Positions 20,336 to 29,558 of a stretch of 64,000 nt of DNA are shown here, piece after piece; the first letter of the stretch is position 1; every line of letters starts with the position of its first letter. The notes beneath the pieces were generated by a model, which was not told the DNA's origin, did no database searches, and worked only from the letters and a program-made list of their open reading frames with translations. A program made the position numbers and the translations under genes. This stretch comes from Streptomyces sp. CB02400 (GTDB lineage Bacteria; Actinomycetota; Actinomycetes; Streptomycetales; Streptomycetaceae): positions 310,001 to 374,000 of the forward strand of contig NZ_LIWB01000004.1 of NCBI RefSeq assembly GCF_001905725.1, given 5' to 3'.

Positions 20336-20842
20336 GTGAACCGAGCTCTCCCCGCTGTACGGCTGCGCGTCCCCACCCACGAGGACGCCTTCGCCTGGCA
20401 CCGGATCTTCGACGACCCGGACGTCATGGAGTTCCACGGCGGCGCGTCGGCGGAACTGTCGGTCTACGAGGAGCTCACCGCCCGCCAGCGCCGGCACGAC
20501 GCCCAACTCGGCTTCTGCCTGTGGACCATGCTCGACGAGTCCGGCCGGGTCATCGGCTTCACCGGCGCCCAGCCGTGGGAGCGCGACTGGGGCCCCACGG
20601 GCGAGATCGAGATCGGCTGGCGGCTCGCGCGGGAACACTGGGGCAAGGGGTACGTCACCGCGGCGGCCCGGCAGACACTGGAGCGGGTGACGGCGGCGGG
20701 CCTGACGGGCGTGGTGGCGATGGTGGACGCCCGCAACTCCCGTTCCATAGCGGTCACCAGGCGGCTCGGGATGCGCCTCGCCGAGACGTTCACGATCCCG
20801 CCCTCCCGGCGGGAGGGCCACTGCTACCGGCTGGACCTGTGA
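20336..20842 (+). CDS. GNAT family N-acetyltransferase (RimJ/RimL type)
   Basis: 168 aa. Layout of the Acetyltransf_3 group: VRLRVPTHEDAFAWHRIFDDP at the N-terminus, EIEIGWRLAREHWGKGYVTAAAR containing the acetyl-CoA-binding Q/RxxGxG-like turn, then VVAMVDARNSRSIAVTRRLGM. Such enzymes acetylate N-terminal amino groups of proteins or small amines; the substrate cannot be read from sequence. It starts with GTG at 20336 and is divergent from the flavoprotein gene. Confidence 0.85.
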   Translation: MNRALPAVRLRVPTHEDAFAWHRIFDDPDVMEFHGGASAELSVYEELTARQRRHDAQLGFCLWTMLDESGRVIGFTGAQPWERDWGPTGEIEIGWRLAREHWGKGYVTAAARQTLERVTAAGLTGVVAMVDARNSRSIAVTRRLGMRLAETFTIPPSRREGHCYRLDL

Positions 20843-20947
20843 ACCCGACACCCGATCGTCACTCATGGTGACCAATTGTCACGGAAAGCCACTTGATGCT
20901 TCCGGCGGGCACGGACCCGGGTCTACTCTGCCGGTACCGCTTGGGGG

Positions 20948-21304
20948 GTGACGTCCGTGCGTATGACACCCAGGACACCGACGCCCGAAGTGCGCGTGCC
21001 GCGCCTGGTCGGACTGATGGCCGTGGACGCGCGCGAGTCGGCCCGGGCCCGGGGCCTGTCCGTGAACGCCCCGGACCGGGCGGACTTCCAGTTCGTCGTC
21101 GTCGACTACGTCGTACGGCAGTATCCGCAGCCCGGCACGGAGGTGCCGCGGGACTCCGTGGTCCACGTGTGGTTCGACTTCGGTGAGGGCGAGGGCGGCG
21201 GAGGGGTGCGCGAGCCACGCGGACCGGTGCCGCCGACGGGCGGGCTCCAGCGGGAACTGGAGGAGCCCGCCCTGCCCCGCGCGGTGCTGCTCAGCTCTCC
21301 TTGA
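20948..21304 (+). CDS. small PASTA-domain protein
   Basis: 118 aa with one PASTA domain at about residues 15-80: [20 protein letters not shown], then [25 protein letters not shown], with the typical P-x-V/L-x-G start and Q-x-P-x-P-G turn. PASTA domains bind muropeptides and usually form the outside part of Ser/Thr kinases or penicillin-binding proteins. There is no kinase, membrane helix or signal peptide here, so the product is probably cytoplasmic or leaderless. The GTG at 20948 follows a GGGG-rich ribosome site. The 3' end overlaps the convergent menG by 14 nt (21291-21304). Confidence 0.75.
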   Translation: MTSVRMTPRTPTPEVRVPRLVGLMAVDARESARARGLSVNAPDRADFQFVVVDYVVRQYPQPGTEVPRDSVVHVWFDFGEGEGGGGVREPRGPVPPTGGLQRELEEPALPRAVLLSSP

Positions 21305-21986
21305 ACCCCCGGTGCAGCGCCACCACGCCGCCCGTGAGGTCGCGCCACGCCACCTTCGACCAGCCGGCGCCCTGGAGCCGTCCGGCCAGCGCGGGCTGGT
21401 CGGGCCAGTCGCGGATGGACTCGGCGAGATAGACGTACGCGTCCGGGTTGGACGACACCGACCGGGCGACCGGCGGCAGCGCGCGCATCAGGTACTCGGT
21501 GTAGACGGTGCGGAACGGCGCCCACGTCGGGTGCGAGAACTCGCAGATGACGATCCGCCCGCCGGGCCGGGTCACCCGGTGCATCTCGCGCAGCGCCGCG
21601 TCCGTGTCCTGCACGTTGCGCAGCCCGAAGGAGATGGTGACGGCGTCGAAGACGTCGTCCTTGAAGGGCAGCCGGGTCGCGTCGCCGGCCGTGTACGGCA
21701 GCCAGGCGTTGTTCCGCTTGCCGACCCGGAGCATGCCCTGGGAGAAGTCGCAGGGCACGACGTAGGCGCCGGCGCGGGCGAAGGGCATCGACGAGGTGCC
21801 CGTGCCGGCCGCCAGGTCCAGGATCTTCTGCGCGGGCCGGGCGTCGACGGCCTTCGCGACCTCCTTGCGCCATCGCCGGTCCTGGCCGAGGGACAGCACG
21901 TCGTTCGTCAGGTCGTATCGTTCCGCGACGTCGTCGAACATCGAGGCGACTTCGTGCGGCTGCTTGTCCAGGGATGCGCGGGTCAC
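21291..21986 (-). CDS. menG: demethylmenaquinone methyltransferase
   Basis: 231 aa UbiE/MenG-type SAM-dependent C-methyltransferase that makes the last ring modification, demethylmenaquinone to menaquinone. Family signatures: [22 protein letters not shown] at the N-terminus, SAM motif [14 protein letters not shown], and [19 protein letters not shown]. It starts with GTG at 21986, overlapping the stop of the upstream acyltransferase gene by four bases (GTGA), so it is the last gene of an operon otherwise devoted to envelope polysaccharide. It supplies the quinone for nuo in the same window. Confidence 0.93.
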   Translation of the reverse strand: MTRASLDKQPHEVASMFDDVAERYDLTNDVLSLGQDRRWRKEVAKAVDARPAQKILDLAAGTGTSSMPFARAGAYVVPCDFSQGMLRVGKRNNAWLPYTAGDATRLPFKDDVFDAVTISFGLRNVQDTDAALREMHRVTRPGGRIVICEFSHPTWAPFRTVYTEYLMRALPPVARSVSSNPDAYVYLAESIRDWPDQPALAGRLQGAGWSKVAWRDLTGGVVALHRGFKES

Positions 21987-23074
21987 GCGCCCATTCTTGC
22001 AGCCCGCCCGCCGGGCAGGAGCGTCGGCTTCCGGCGGGCGGCGACGTCCTCGACCCAGCCGCACGCGAGCACGAAGCCCCCGATCAGGACCCAGCCGACG
22101 CCGAACAGGAACCACTGGCTCTCCAGCGGCAGATGCGCCTCGAACGCGGGCACCTCCCAGAACCGGTCGATCAGCGGCACGGCCAGGACCAGCGCCACCT
22201 CGTGCCAGAGGTAGATCGTCACGGCGCGCGCGTTGAACACGGTGACCAGCCGGGAGCGGGACGGTCCCACGAGGCCCGCGTACTCCTTGGCGTACATCAG
22301 CAGCGTCACGAACCCGGCCGACCAGAAGGCCTGCGCGAGCGGGTTGTCGTCCAGGTCGTAGGTGCCGCCGTACGCGGACCGGTGGGCGAGGGCGTACCAG
22401 CCGCCGTAGGCGAGCGCGGCGAGTGACGCCACGGCGACGGCGAGGGGGCGCAGCCGCCCGAGCACCCCCTCGTGGTGGGCGAAGCCGAGGAGCCAGCAGA
22501 ACAGGAACGTCGCGAGGTCGGTGAGGGCGCTGCCGAGCCGCCCCTCCGGCGGCTGCCACACGTACGTGAGGACGACGACCGGGACGAGCGACAGCACCAG
22601 CACCACGACCGGCGACAGCCGGAACACCCGCAGCAGCAGCGGGGAGAGCAGCACGAACCACAGGTACGTCCGCAGGTACCAGACGACCTCCCAGGACTGC
22701 TCGGCCCAGGCGCTGCCCGGCGGATCGCCGAGCGGCACGATCCAGTACACGATCCGCCACCCCGGCATCCAGCCGTGCACCAGCATCGCGGTGACCACGA
22801 AGAAGCCCCAGAACCAGAACGGCGGCAGCAGGCGGCGGACCCGGCCCCGGATCACCGTGAGCGCGGGACGCCGCAGCGACCTGGCCATCAGGGTGCCGGC
22901 CAGCCCGAACATCACCCCCATCGACGGGAAGACCATCCCCGCCCAGGCCCAGCCGAAGGTGTGGTACGCCACGACCCGGACGAGGGCCACCGCGCGCAGG
23001 AGGTCGAAGTACCCGTCACGGCCCGCCGGGGCCGTGGCCCGCCGGCGCACGGCCCCCTTGCGGTGCGCCCCCAT
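21983..23074 (-). CDS. acyltransferase 3 family membrane protein
   Basis: 363 aa with about ten hydrophobic helices. N-terminal [26 protein letters not shown] is the hallmark of acyltransferase-3 proteins, with the catalytic-type His after the first helix and the R-x10-H spacing. These enzymes O-acylate (often O-acetylate) extracellular polysaccharides or lipids. The ATG at 23074 shares one base with the glycosyltransferase stop (TGATG), implying coupled translation, so it probably decorates the polymer made by that enzyme. Confidence 0.85.
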   Translation of the reverse strand: MGAHRKGAVRRRATAPAGRDGYFDLLRAVALVRVVAYHTFGWAWAGMVFPSMGVMFGLAGTLMARSLRRPALTVIRGRVRRLLPPFWFWGFFVVTAMLVHGWMPGWRIVYWIVPLGDPPGSAWAEQSWEVVWYLRTYLWFVLLSPLLLRVFRLSPVVVLVLSLVPVVVLTYVWQPPEGRLGSALTDLATFLFCWLLGFAHHEGVLGRLRPLAVAVASLAALAYGGWYALAHRSAYGGTYDLDDNPLAQAFWSAGFVTLLMYAKEYAGLVGPSRSRLVTVFNARAVTIYLWHEVALVLAVPLIDRFWEVPAFEAHLPLESQWFLFGVGWVLIGGFVLACGWVEDVAARRKPTLLPGGRAARMGA

Positions 23075-25338
23075 CAGCCGCCCGTCCCCGCCGACGGCAT
23101 CCCGACCTCGCCCGTCCGCTTCAGCTTCTGCCAGCGCAGCCGGCCGCCGGTCAGGGCGGTGACACAGGAGTGGATGAGGACGAGATACATCATCTGCCGG
23201 TACGCGAACTGCTGCAGCGGCATCATCAGCAGATACCGGTACTTCTCCCGGTCGAGCCGGAAGGCGTACGCGGCGCACACCAGCTGCACGCCCAGGACGG
23301 CCAGCCAGGCCAGCAGGGCGGCCTCGAAGTCGACGAAGAGCATCGAGTACACGGTGAACACGTCGATGAGCGGCGCGAACACCGGCGTGACGATCTGGAA
23401 GAGCACCACCAGCGGCATGCCGACCCGCCCGAACCGCCCCGAGGGCCCCTTGTCGGTGAGGGACCTGCGGTGCTTCCACAGCGCCTGCATGGTGCCGTAC
23501 GACCAGCGGTAACGCTGTGACCAGAGCTGCCGCAGCGACCGGGGGGCCTCGGTCCACGCGCGGGCGTGCTCCTCGTAGACGACCCGCCATCCCTCGCGGT
23601 GCAGCGCGATGGTGATGTCGGTGTCCTCGGCGAGGGTGTCCTCGCTCATCCCGCCCACCTGGAGCACCGCCTCGCGGCGGAACGCGCCGATCGCGCCGGG
23701 GATGGTCGGCATGCAGCGCAGCAGATCGTACATGCGCCGGTCGAGGTTGAAGCCCATCACGTACTCGATGTGCTGCCAGGCGCCGATGAGCGTGGAGCGG
23801 TTGCCGACCTTGGCGTTGCCCGCGACGGCGCCCACCGACGGGTCGGCGAAGGGCTGCACCAGGCGGCCCACGGTGTCCGGTTCGAAGACGGTGTCGCCGT
23901 CCATCATCACGACGATGTCGTGCCGGGCGCTGCGGATGCCGTTGTTCAGGGCGGCCGGCTTGCCCGCGTTCTCCTGCCGGATCACCCGGACGTTGGGCAG
24001 TCCGAGTCCTTCGGCGAGCTCCGCCGTGCCGTCCGTGGAGCCGTCGTCGACGACGACGATCTCGATCGGATGGGTGCTCCCGGCCAGCGACCGCAGGGTG
24101 TTCTCGATGCACTCCTTCTCGTTGTACGCCGGGACGATCACGCTGACCGGCCGGGTGACGGGCGGGCCCCAGCTGAAACGGCGTCTGTTGCGCTGCCGGT
24201 AATGACGCCGGGCGAGGACGAGCATCAGACCGAACCGCCCCATGACGGCCACGCCCACGATCACCAGGCCGGCCGAGAGCGCGGGCACCGTCCACTCGGC
24301 GACGGTGACGGCCGCGATGAGCGCCTTGCCCTCGTAGAGGGTCGTGCCGGTGGCGGTGCGGTGGGAGGCCTGGAGCTGGTCGCCGGTGCCGGACGGAGCG
24401 CCGGCGGCGGGTCCGCCCGCTCCGGATCCGTCGGCCCCGGCGGGCTGCTGCTGTTGCTGCTGCTCGGCCATGGCACCGCTGACGGTGGTGAAGGTGTAGC
24501 CCTCCGCCTGCATGTTCTCGATGTACTCCGCCAGCGCCTCGACGGTCTGCGTACGATCGCCGCCGGAGTCGTGGAAGAGCACCGAGGCGCCCTCCCCGTC
24601 CTCCGGGGTGGCCCCCTCGACGATCTTCGAGACGCCCGGTTCCTTCCAGTCCTCGCTGTCGGTGTCGATGAAGACGCTGGTGTACCCGTCCTCGCCGAGC
24701 TGCTGGTAGACCTGCCAGCTGTAGTTGTCGATGGCGTCCGTCTTGGAGGAGTACGGCGCCCGGAACAGCGTGGAGGTGATCCCCGCCGCGCCCGCGAGCG
24801 CGAGCTGGGTCTGCTCCATCTCGCGGGTGACGCGGGAGGAGCTCTGGTACGACAGGTCGACGTGGGTGAAGGTGTGAACGCCGATCTCGTTGCCCTGCTC
24901 GACCAGGTCCTCCACGATGTCGGGGTAGCGCGACACCATCGAGCCGACCACGAAGAACGTGCCGGGTACGTCGTGCTCCTCCAGGACCTCCATGACCTTC
25001 GGCGTCCAGGTGGGGTCCGGTCCGTCGTCGAAGGTGAGCACGATCGTCTTGTCCGGGACGGAGGTGGTCTCGGCCTGCCCGCCGGGGAAGCTGAGGATCG
25101 GGCCGCCGTCGAGGATGTCGTCGGGCACCTCGGAGGACGAGGCCCCGGTGCGGACCCGCTGGTCGTCGCCGACCTCGGCGCGCAGATAGCCGTCGAGGAG
25201 CATCACGCAGGTCAGGGCGAGCAGGAGCAGCAGCGCGAGGAGGACCCGCGGCCGGTGCAGGGCGGCGGCCCGCCCTGCGGCGCGCTCGATACGGGTGGGG
25301 GCGCGGCGCCGGCCGCGCGCGGGGGGCGCCTCGGTCAT
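23074..25338 (-). CDS. bifunctional polysaccharide deacetylase / family 2 glycosyltransferase (MatB-like)
   Basis: 754 aa membrane protein. After an N-terminal membrane anchor (VLLALLLLLALTCVMLL), a NodB deacetylase domain has TFDDGPDPTW (catalytic Asp and metal Asp) and the metal histidines in HTFTHVDLS. A poly-Gln/Gly linker and second membrane segment follow. The GT2 domain then shows VIVPAYNEKE, VVDDGSTDGTAEL, MMDGDTVFEPD, LAEDTDIT and the processive-synthase motif QRYRW, with C-terminal helices. The same NodB+GT2 architecture is known from MatB of S. coelicolor, which makes a PNAG-like adhesive glycan; a beta-linked N-acetylhexosamine polymer is therefore the best inference. ATG at 25338 overlaps the upstream gene stop. 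Confidence 0.9.
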   Translation of the reverse strand: MTEAPPARGRRRAPTRIERAAGRAAALHRPRVLLALLLLLALTCVMLLDGYLRAEVGDDQRVRTGASSSEVPDDILDGGPILSFPGGQAETTSVPDKTIVLTFDDGPDPTWTPKVMEVLEEHDVPGTFFVVGSMVSRYPDIVEDLVEQGNEIGVHTFTHVDLSYQSSSRVTREMEQTQLALAGAAGITSTLFRAPYSSKTDAIDNYSWQVYQQLGEDGYTSVFIDTDSEDWKEPGVSKIVEGATPEDGEGASVLFHDSGGDRTQTVEALAEYIENMQAEGYTFTTVSGAMAEQQQQQQPAGADGSGAGGPAAGAPSGTGDQLQASHRTATGTTLYEGKALIAAVTVAEWTVPALSAGLVIVGVAVMGRFGLMLVLARRHYRQRNRRRFSWGPPVTRPVSVIVPAYNEKECIENTLRSLAGSTHPIEIVVVDDGSTDGTAELAEGLGLPNVRVIRQENAGKPAALNNGIRSARHDIVVMMDGDTVFEPDTVGRLVQPFADPSVGAVAGNAKVGNRSTLIGAWQHIEYVMGFNLDRRMYDLLRCMPTIPGAIGAFRREAVLQVGGMSEDTLAEDTDITIALHREGWRVVYEEHARAWTEAPRSLRQLWSQRYRWSYGTMQALWKHRRSLTDKGPSGRFGRVGMPLVVLFQIVTPVFAPLIDVFTVYSMLFVDFEAALLAWLAVLGVQLVCAAYAFRLDREKYRYLLMMPLQQFAYRQMMYLVLIHSCVTALTGGRLRWQKLKRTGEVGMPSAGTGG

Positions 25339-25706
25339 GACGTCGCCGAGGGGGTGGGTACGGCGGTGGCGCTCGGAGTGCCGGCCGGCGGGGACGGCGG
25401 TGCGCCGGTCGGGGCCATCCCGCCGCGCGGGCCCGCGCCGCCACCTGGTCCCGCCTCCCCCTGTCCGCCTCCGAACGGCAGCAGCGAGGCCGGGGTGACC
25501 GAGGTGCCGATGCCCATGAAGGCCAGACCCAGCACGACCGCGTACCCGGCGCAGACGGTTCCCAGGAGCAGGCCGATCCGGCGCAGCAGCCTGGCCCGGC
25601 GTCCGGAGGAGTCGACGAAGACGGGCCCTTCGCCGGACCCGTTGCGGCGTTTGCGGCGACGGCCGCGCGTCTCGGCGCGGCTCTCGATGGCGGGATCGGA
25701 ATGCAT
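25335..25706 (-). CDS. small single-pass membrane protein, first gene of the glycan operon
   Basis: 123 aa from the ATG at 25706: an Arg/Lys-rich cytosolic N-terminus (RGRRRKRRNGSG), one membrane helix (LLLGTVCAGYAVVLGLAFMGI), then a Gly/Pro/Ser/Thr-rich outside tail. I do not recognise a family. It overlaps the start of the deacetylase/glycosyltransferase by four bases (ATGA) and so may be an accessory subunit of the glycan synthase; that is inference from position. It is divergent from the GH18 gene, with 187 nt between them. Confidence 0.65.
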   Translation of the reverse strand: MHSDPAIESRAETRGRRRKRRNGSGEGPVFVDSSGRRARLLRRIGLLLGTVCAGYAVVLGLAFMGIGTSVTPASLLPFGGGQGEAGPGGGAGPRGGMAPTGAPPSPPAGTPSATAVPTPSATS

Positions 25707-25893
25707 GGCCCGGACGGTAAGGGCCGTTGTGTGGGGAAAACCCGGCGTTCCCTGTGAGTCTCCCGTGGGAAGGCCGCGAACCTCTCCGTCCCCTGAGAAT
25801 CGTCCGGGAACCGGGCGTACATCCTCAGAAAGCACACAGACCCGTGTGCCACGTTGGCCGTCCACCCGACGTCTCACGAATGGAACGAGCACG

Positions 25894-26919
25894 ATGCGCG
25901 GTCCACTGAAGTCCGTTGCCGGGCTCGCCCTCCTCCCGGCCCTGGCCCTGGTCGCGGCCACCGCCGGCTGTTCCGCCGGGGACACCACGACGGACGCGGC
26001 CCCGGCGGACCCCGTCCCCTCGGCCTCGTCGTCGTCCGCGCCGGTCACCGCGTACGCCCCGTACGTCAGTGCCTCGGCGGCCTCCGGCACCGACTCTGCG
26101 GGCTCCCCCACGACATACAACCTGGCGTTCGTGATCTCCTCCGGCAGCGGCTGCACCCCGTACTGGAACGGTACCCAGGACATCGACGACGAGAGCGTGA
26201 CGTCCCGGATCGCGGGGCTCACCGGGTCCGGCGCCGACGTCCGGGTCTCCTTCGGCGGCGCCTCCGGGGACGAACTGGCGGCCACCTGCGACACCGCGGC
26301 GGAACTGGCGGACGCGTACGGCACCGCGCTGGACGCGGCCGGCGCCACCCGCGCCGACTTCGACATCGAGGGCGACGAACTCACCGACTCCGCCTCCGTG
26401 GACCTGCGTTCGGAGGCGATCGCGCTGCTCCAGGAGGAACGTACGGATCTGGAGGTGTCGTTCACCCTCCCGGTCATGCCGTCCGGGCTCGACGAGGACG
26501 GGCTGGCCCTGCTGGAGTCCGCGAACGATCACGGCGCCCGGGTCGCCACCGTCAACCTCATGACGATGAACTACGGCGAGTCCTACGACGGTGACATGGG
26601 CGAGTACGCCCTCGCCTCCGCCGAGGCGGCGAACGCCCAGCTCCAGGAGGTCTTCGGGCTGTCGGAGGCCGATGCCTGGCGGGGCATGGCGCTCACCTCG
26701 ATGATCGGCGTCAACGACGTGGAGGGGGAGACGTTCACGCTCGCGGACGCGGCGGAGGTGCGGGCGTTCGCGGAGGAGAAGGGGATCGCGTGGGTGTCGA
26801 TGTGGTCGACGTTCCGGGACACGGAGTGTGGGGAGGGCGCCTCCGCAGACGACGCGTTGACCAATTGCAGCGGGGTGGAGCAGGAGGACGGGGCGTTCGG
26901 TGAGGCGTTCGCGGGGTGA
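25894..26919 (+). CDS. GH18 chitinase-like lipoprotein
   Basis: 341 aa. A lipoprotein signal peptide ends in the lipobox TAGC (C26), then a Ser/Ala/Pro linker, then a glycoside hydrolase 18 barrel with the catalytic motif ADFDIEGDE (D155, D157, E159), VSFGGASGDE and VNLMTMNYG. GH18 enzymes hydrolyse beta-1,4-GlcNAc polymers with substrate assistance. The gene stands back to back with an operon for a probable N-acetylhexosamine polymer, which suggests it may process that polymer as well as environmental chitin. No carbohydrate-binding module is present. Confidence 0.87.
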   Translation: MRGPLKSVAGLALLPALALVAATAGCSAGDTTTDAAPADPVPSASSSSAPVTAYAPYVSASAASGTDSAGSPTTYNLAFVISSGSGCTPYWNGTQDIDDESVTSRIAGLTGSGADVRVSFGGASGDELAATCDTAAELADAYGTALDAAGATRADFDIEGDELTDSASVDLRSEAIALLQEERTDLEVSFTLPVMPSGLDEDGLALLESANDHGARVATVNLMTMNYGESYDGDMGEYALASAEAANAQLQEVFGLSEADAWRGMALTSMIGVNDVEGETFTLADAAEVRAFAEEKGIAWVSMWSTFRDTECGEGASADDALTNCSGVEQEDGAFGEAFAG

Positions 26920-26938
26920 CGGCCGGCGCCGCCACGGG

Positions 26939-27538
26939 TCAGCGCCGCCGGTACACCAGGCGGCCGCCCACGACGGTGGCCACGCACGTGGACGCGCCGT
27001 CCCGCACGAGGGCGTCCCGGTCGGGCACGTCGAACACCGCGAACCGCGCGGGTTTCCCGGCGCCGAGGCCCGGCAGCAGCACGAGGGGAACCGGGGAGAG
27101 CGCCGCGGGCCCGGGCAGTGCGGCCGGACGCCCCGCCAGGGCGAGCCCGGCCCTGCGCACCGCGTCCAGGGCCTCGCGGCCGCGCAGCTCACCGGCGACC
27201 GCGACCGTTCCGTGCGCCAGCATGCGCTGTACTCCGCGGCGTGCGCTGGCGCCCCGCGCGGACGGTCCGGCGGCCAGGAGTGCCCGCGCGCGCTCCCCGA
27301 ACACCGGCTCGGTACCGAGCCGGTCCGCCTCGCGCGGGTCGGGGTGGTACGCCTGCTCCAGCAGTTCCGGACCGTAGGGGTTGAGCAGACCGGGCGTCAG
27401 GATGCCGGGCCACCGCCGCACCCGGGCGCCCGGATGACCGGCGGCCAGCTGTTCGTACGGGCCGACGGCGGCGATGTGCCCGCCGTCGACCACGACGGCG
27501 GCCTCGGGCGAGGCGTCGGCGGTGTGAAGGGTCAGCAC
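26939..27538 (-). CDS. amidohydrolase-like (imidazolonepropionase-like) protein lacking metal ligands
   Basis: 199 aa, about half the length of active amidohydrolases. N- and C-terminal parts match the composite beta-sandwich of the superfamily (AAVVVDGGHIAAVGPYEQL; ...VATVVGGRLVYRRR), and the position of the normal PGLVNAHTH metal motif reads ILTPGLLNPYGP, so both metal-binding histidines are gone. Most of the TIM barrel is missing. It starts with GTG at 27538, only 7 nt after the mqnC stop, so it is almost certainly co-transcribed with mqnC. Some menaquinone pathways use an amidohydrolase (aminofutalosine deaminase, MqnX); this protein cannot have that activity but may be a derived non-catalytic relative. 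Confidence 0.75.
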   Translation of the reverse strand: MLTLHTADASPEAAVVVDGGHIAAVGPYEQLAAGHPGARVRRWPGILTPGLLNPYGPELLEQAYHPDPREADRLGTEPVFGERARALLAAGPSARGASARRGVQRMLAHGTVAVAGELRGREALDAVRRAGLALAGRPAALPGPAALSPVPLVLLPGLGAGKPARFAVFDVPDRDALVRDGASTCVATVVGGRLVYRRR

Positions 27539-27545
27539 GGGGACG

Positions 27546-28745
27546 TCAGTTGGCGGACAGGAGCTTCAGCTCCGGGTGGGCCGTGCCGCCCTCGATGGCG
27601 GTGGAGGAGATGTGGGAGACCACGCGCTCGTCGACGGGGTCGTTCGCCGGGTCGTCGTGGACGACGATGTGCTCGTACGTCGTCGACCGCTGGGCCGGGA
27701 CCCGTCCCGCCTTGCGGATCAGGTCGATGATCTCCAGCCGGTTGGAGCGGTGCTTGGCGCCGGCGGAGGAGACGACGTTCTCCTCCAGCATGATGGAGCC
27801 CAGGTCGTCCGCTCCGTAGTGCAGGGAGAGCTGGCCGACCTCCTTGCCGGTGGTCAGCCAGGAGCCCTGGATGTGGGCCACGTTGTCGAGGAACACGCGG
27901 GCGATGGCGATCATCCGCAGGTACTCGAAGAGGGTGGCCTGGGTGCGGCCCTTCAGGTGGTTGTTCTCGGGCTGGTAGGTGTACGGGATGAACGCGCGGA
28001 AGCCGCCCGTGCGGTCCTGTACGTCACGGATCATCCGCAGGTGCTCGATCCGCTCGGCGTTGGTCTCGCCGGTCCCCATCAGCATGGTGGACGTGGACTC
28101 GACGCCGAGGTTGTGCGCGATCTCCATGATCTCCAGCCAGCGCTCGCCGGACTCCTTGAGCGGCGCGATGGCCTTGCGGGGACGGGCGGGGAGCAGTTCG
28201 GCGCCCGCGCCGGCGAAGGAGTCGAGGCCGGCCGCGTGGATGCGGGTGATCGCCTCGTCGACGCTCACCTTGCTGATCCGCGCCATGTGCTCGACCTCGC
28301 TCGCCCCCAGGCTGTGGATGACGAGCTGCGGGAACTCCTTCTTGATGGCGGCGAAGTGCTTCTCGTAGTACTCGACGCCGTAGTCCGGGTGGTGACCGCC
28401 CTGGAACATGATCTGCGTGCCGCCGAGCTCGACGGTCTCGGCGCAGCGCCGCAGGATGTCGTCGAGGTCGCGGGTCCAGCCCTTGGCGGTGTCCTTGGGG
28501 GCCGCGTAGAAGGCGCAGAACTTGCACGCCGTGACGCACACGTTCGTGTAGTTGATGTTCCGCTCGATGATGTACGTCGCGATGTGCTCCGTACCGGCGT
28601 ACCGGCGCCTGCGCACGGCGTCGGCGGCGGCGCCCAGCGCGTGCAGCGGGGCGTCGCGGTAGAGGTCGAGGGCCTCCTCGGGGGTGATCCGCCCACCGGC
28701 GGCGGCACGGTCGAGGATGGGCTGGAGGTCGGCCTTCTCGGTCAC
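27546..28745 (-). CDS. mqnC: cyclic dehypoxanthinyl futalosine synthase
   Basis: 399 aa radical-SAM enzyme of the futalosine route to menaquinone; it converts dehypoxanthinyl futalosine to its cyclic form. The [4Fe-4S] motif is C70, C74, C77 (NVCVTACKFCAFY), followed by the family segments GGTQIMFQGGHHPDYG and AGLDSFAGAGAELLPARPRKAI. Start ATG at 28745. The homologue mqnE lies 25 kb away in the same window. An amidohydrolase-like gene follows in the same transcript. Confidence 0.95.
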   Translation of the reverse strand: MTEKADLQPILDRAAAGGRITPEEALDLYRDAPLHALGAAADAVRRRRYAGTEHIATYIIERNINYTNVCVTACKFCAFYAAPKDTAKGWTRDLDDILRRCAETVELGGTQIMFQGGHHPDYGVEYYEKHFAAIKKEFPQLVIHSLGASEVEHMARISKVSVDEAITRIHAAGLDSFAGAGAELLPARPRKAIAPLKESGERWLEIMEIAHNLGVESTSTMLMGTGETNAERIEHLRMIRDVQDRTGGFRAFIPYTYQPENNHLKGRTQATLFEYLRMIAIARVFLDNVAHIQGSWLTTGKEVGQLSLHYGADDLGSIMLEENVVSSAGAKHRSNRLEIIDLIRKAGRVPAQRSTTYEHIVVHDDPANDPVDERVVSHISSTAIEGGTAHPELKLLSAN

Positions 28746-28814
28746 CGGTGTCCCTTTCGCGAAAGGTGTGAACGGACCGATCCAGCGTACGTCAGCCGGT
28801 TGTGCCGGTTGACG

Positions 28815-29558
28815 TCAGGCCGCGTACGCGCCGATCAGCAGCCCCGCGAAGGCCCCGCTGATCAGGAAGGGACCGAACGGGATCGCCGTCTTGCGTCCCG
28901 CCTTCCGGGTGACGACGAGGGCGCCCCCGTACAGCGCCCCGAACACGAACCCGGCGAGGGTGCCGAGCATCACGGTCGGCCAGCCGTACCAGCCGAGGAC
29001 GGCGCCCGCGCCGAGTGCGAGCTTGACGTCGCCGAAGCCCATGCCGCCCGGGTTGACGAGGAACAGCACGAAGTAGCCGGCGCCCAGCGCGAGCGCGCCC
29101 AGCAGGGCGGTGGTCCACTCCCCCGCGTGCTCGGGGGCGAGGGCGGCGAGGCCGAGCAGGACGAGGGCGGCCCCGGCGAAGGGGAGGGTGAGCGGGTCGG
29201 GCAGCCGCTGCACCCGGAAGTCGACCACCGCCAGCAGCACGCCGACGGGTGCGAGCAGCAGCCAGACGAACAGCTCGGGCCTGGTCCCGGTGGCGGCGGC
29301 GAGGGCGGCGCAGACGAGGGCGGTGACGACGACGGGAGCGGCGCCGGGTCCGTACGACGGTCCCGCGCACGGCCCGCACCGGGCCCGCCCGAGCCAGCCG
29401 CCGACCGGGTGCCCCGCCGGGCACGCCGTCCGCCACGCCTCCCCGGCCGGGACGGAGAACCGGTAGGCCGCGCGGGGCAGCACCCGGCCGGCCGACGCGC
29501 CCCACAGCGCGGCGACGGCGATCAGCAGGGCGTCGAGGTGCTCGCTGTACTCGCTCAT
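28815..29558 (-). CDS. prepilin peptidase (A24 family)
   Basis: 247 aa polytopic membrane aspartyl protease. The two catalytic aspartates are visible: one in LLAVVDFRVQRLPDPL and the second in the GxGD-type motif GGMGFGDVKLALG. A24 peptidases cleave type IV prepilin-like leaders; in streptomycetes substrates include Tad/Flp pilin-like proteins. The N-terminal N-methyltransferase domain is reduced to a short Cys-containing segment (CPAGHP...ARCGPC), so only peptidase activity is likely. No pilus genes are adjacent. The ATG at 29558 overlaps a possible 32-codon frame. Confidence 0.88.
   Translation of the reverse strand: MSEYSEHLDALLIAVAALWGASAGRVLPRAAYRFSVPAGEAWRTACPAGHPVGGWLGRARCGPCAGPSYGPGAAPVVVTALVCAALAAATGTRPELFVWLLLAPVGVLLAVVDFRVQRLPDPLTLPFAGAALVLLGLAALAPEHAGEWTTALLGALALGAGYFVLFLVNPGGMGFGDVKLALGAGAVLGWYGWPTVMLGTLAGFVFGALYGGALVVTRKAGRKTAIPFGPFLISGAFAGLLIGAYAA

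Noticed and set aside
23566..25893. Large plus-strand frame leading into the GH18 gene
   Set aside because: Only the part from ATG 25894 encodes the GH18 lipoprotein with a signal peptide; upstream it is antisense to the deacetylase/glycosyltransferase.
25707..25893. Chitinase-type 12-bp direct repeats in the GH18 promoter
   Set aside because: No pair of TGGTCCAGACCT-like repeats was found, so GlcNAc-type control is not claimed.
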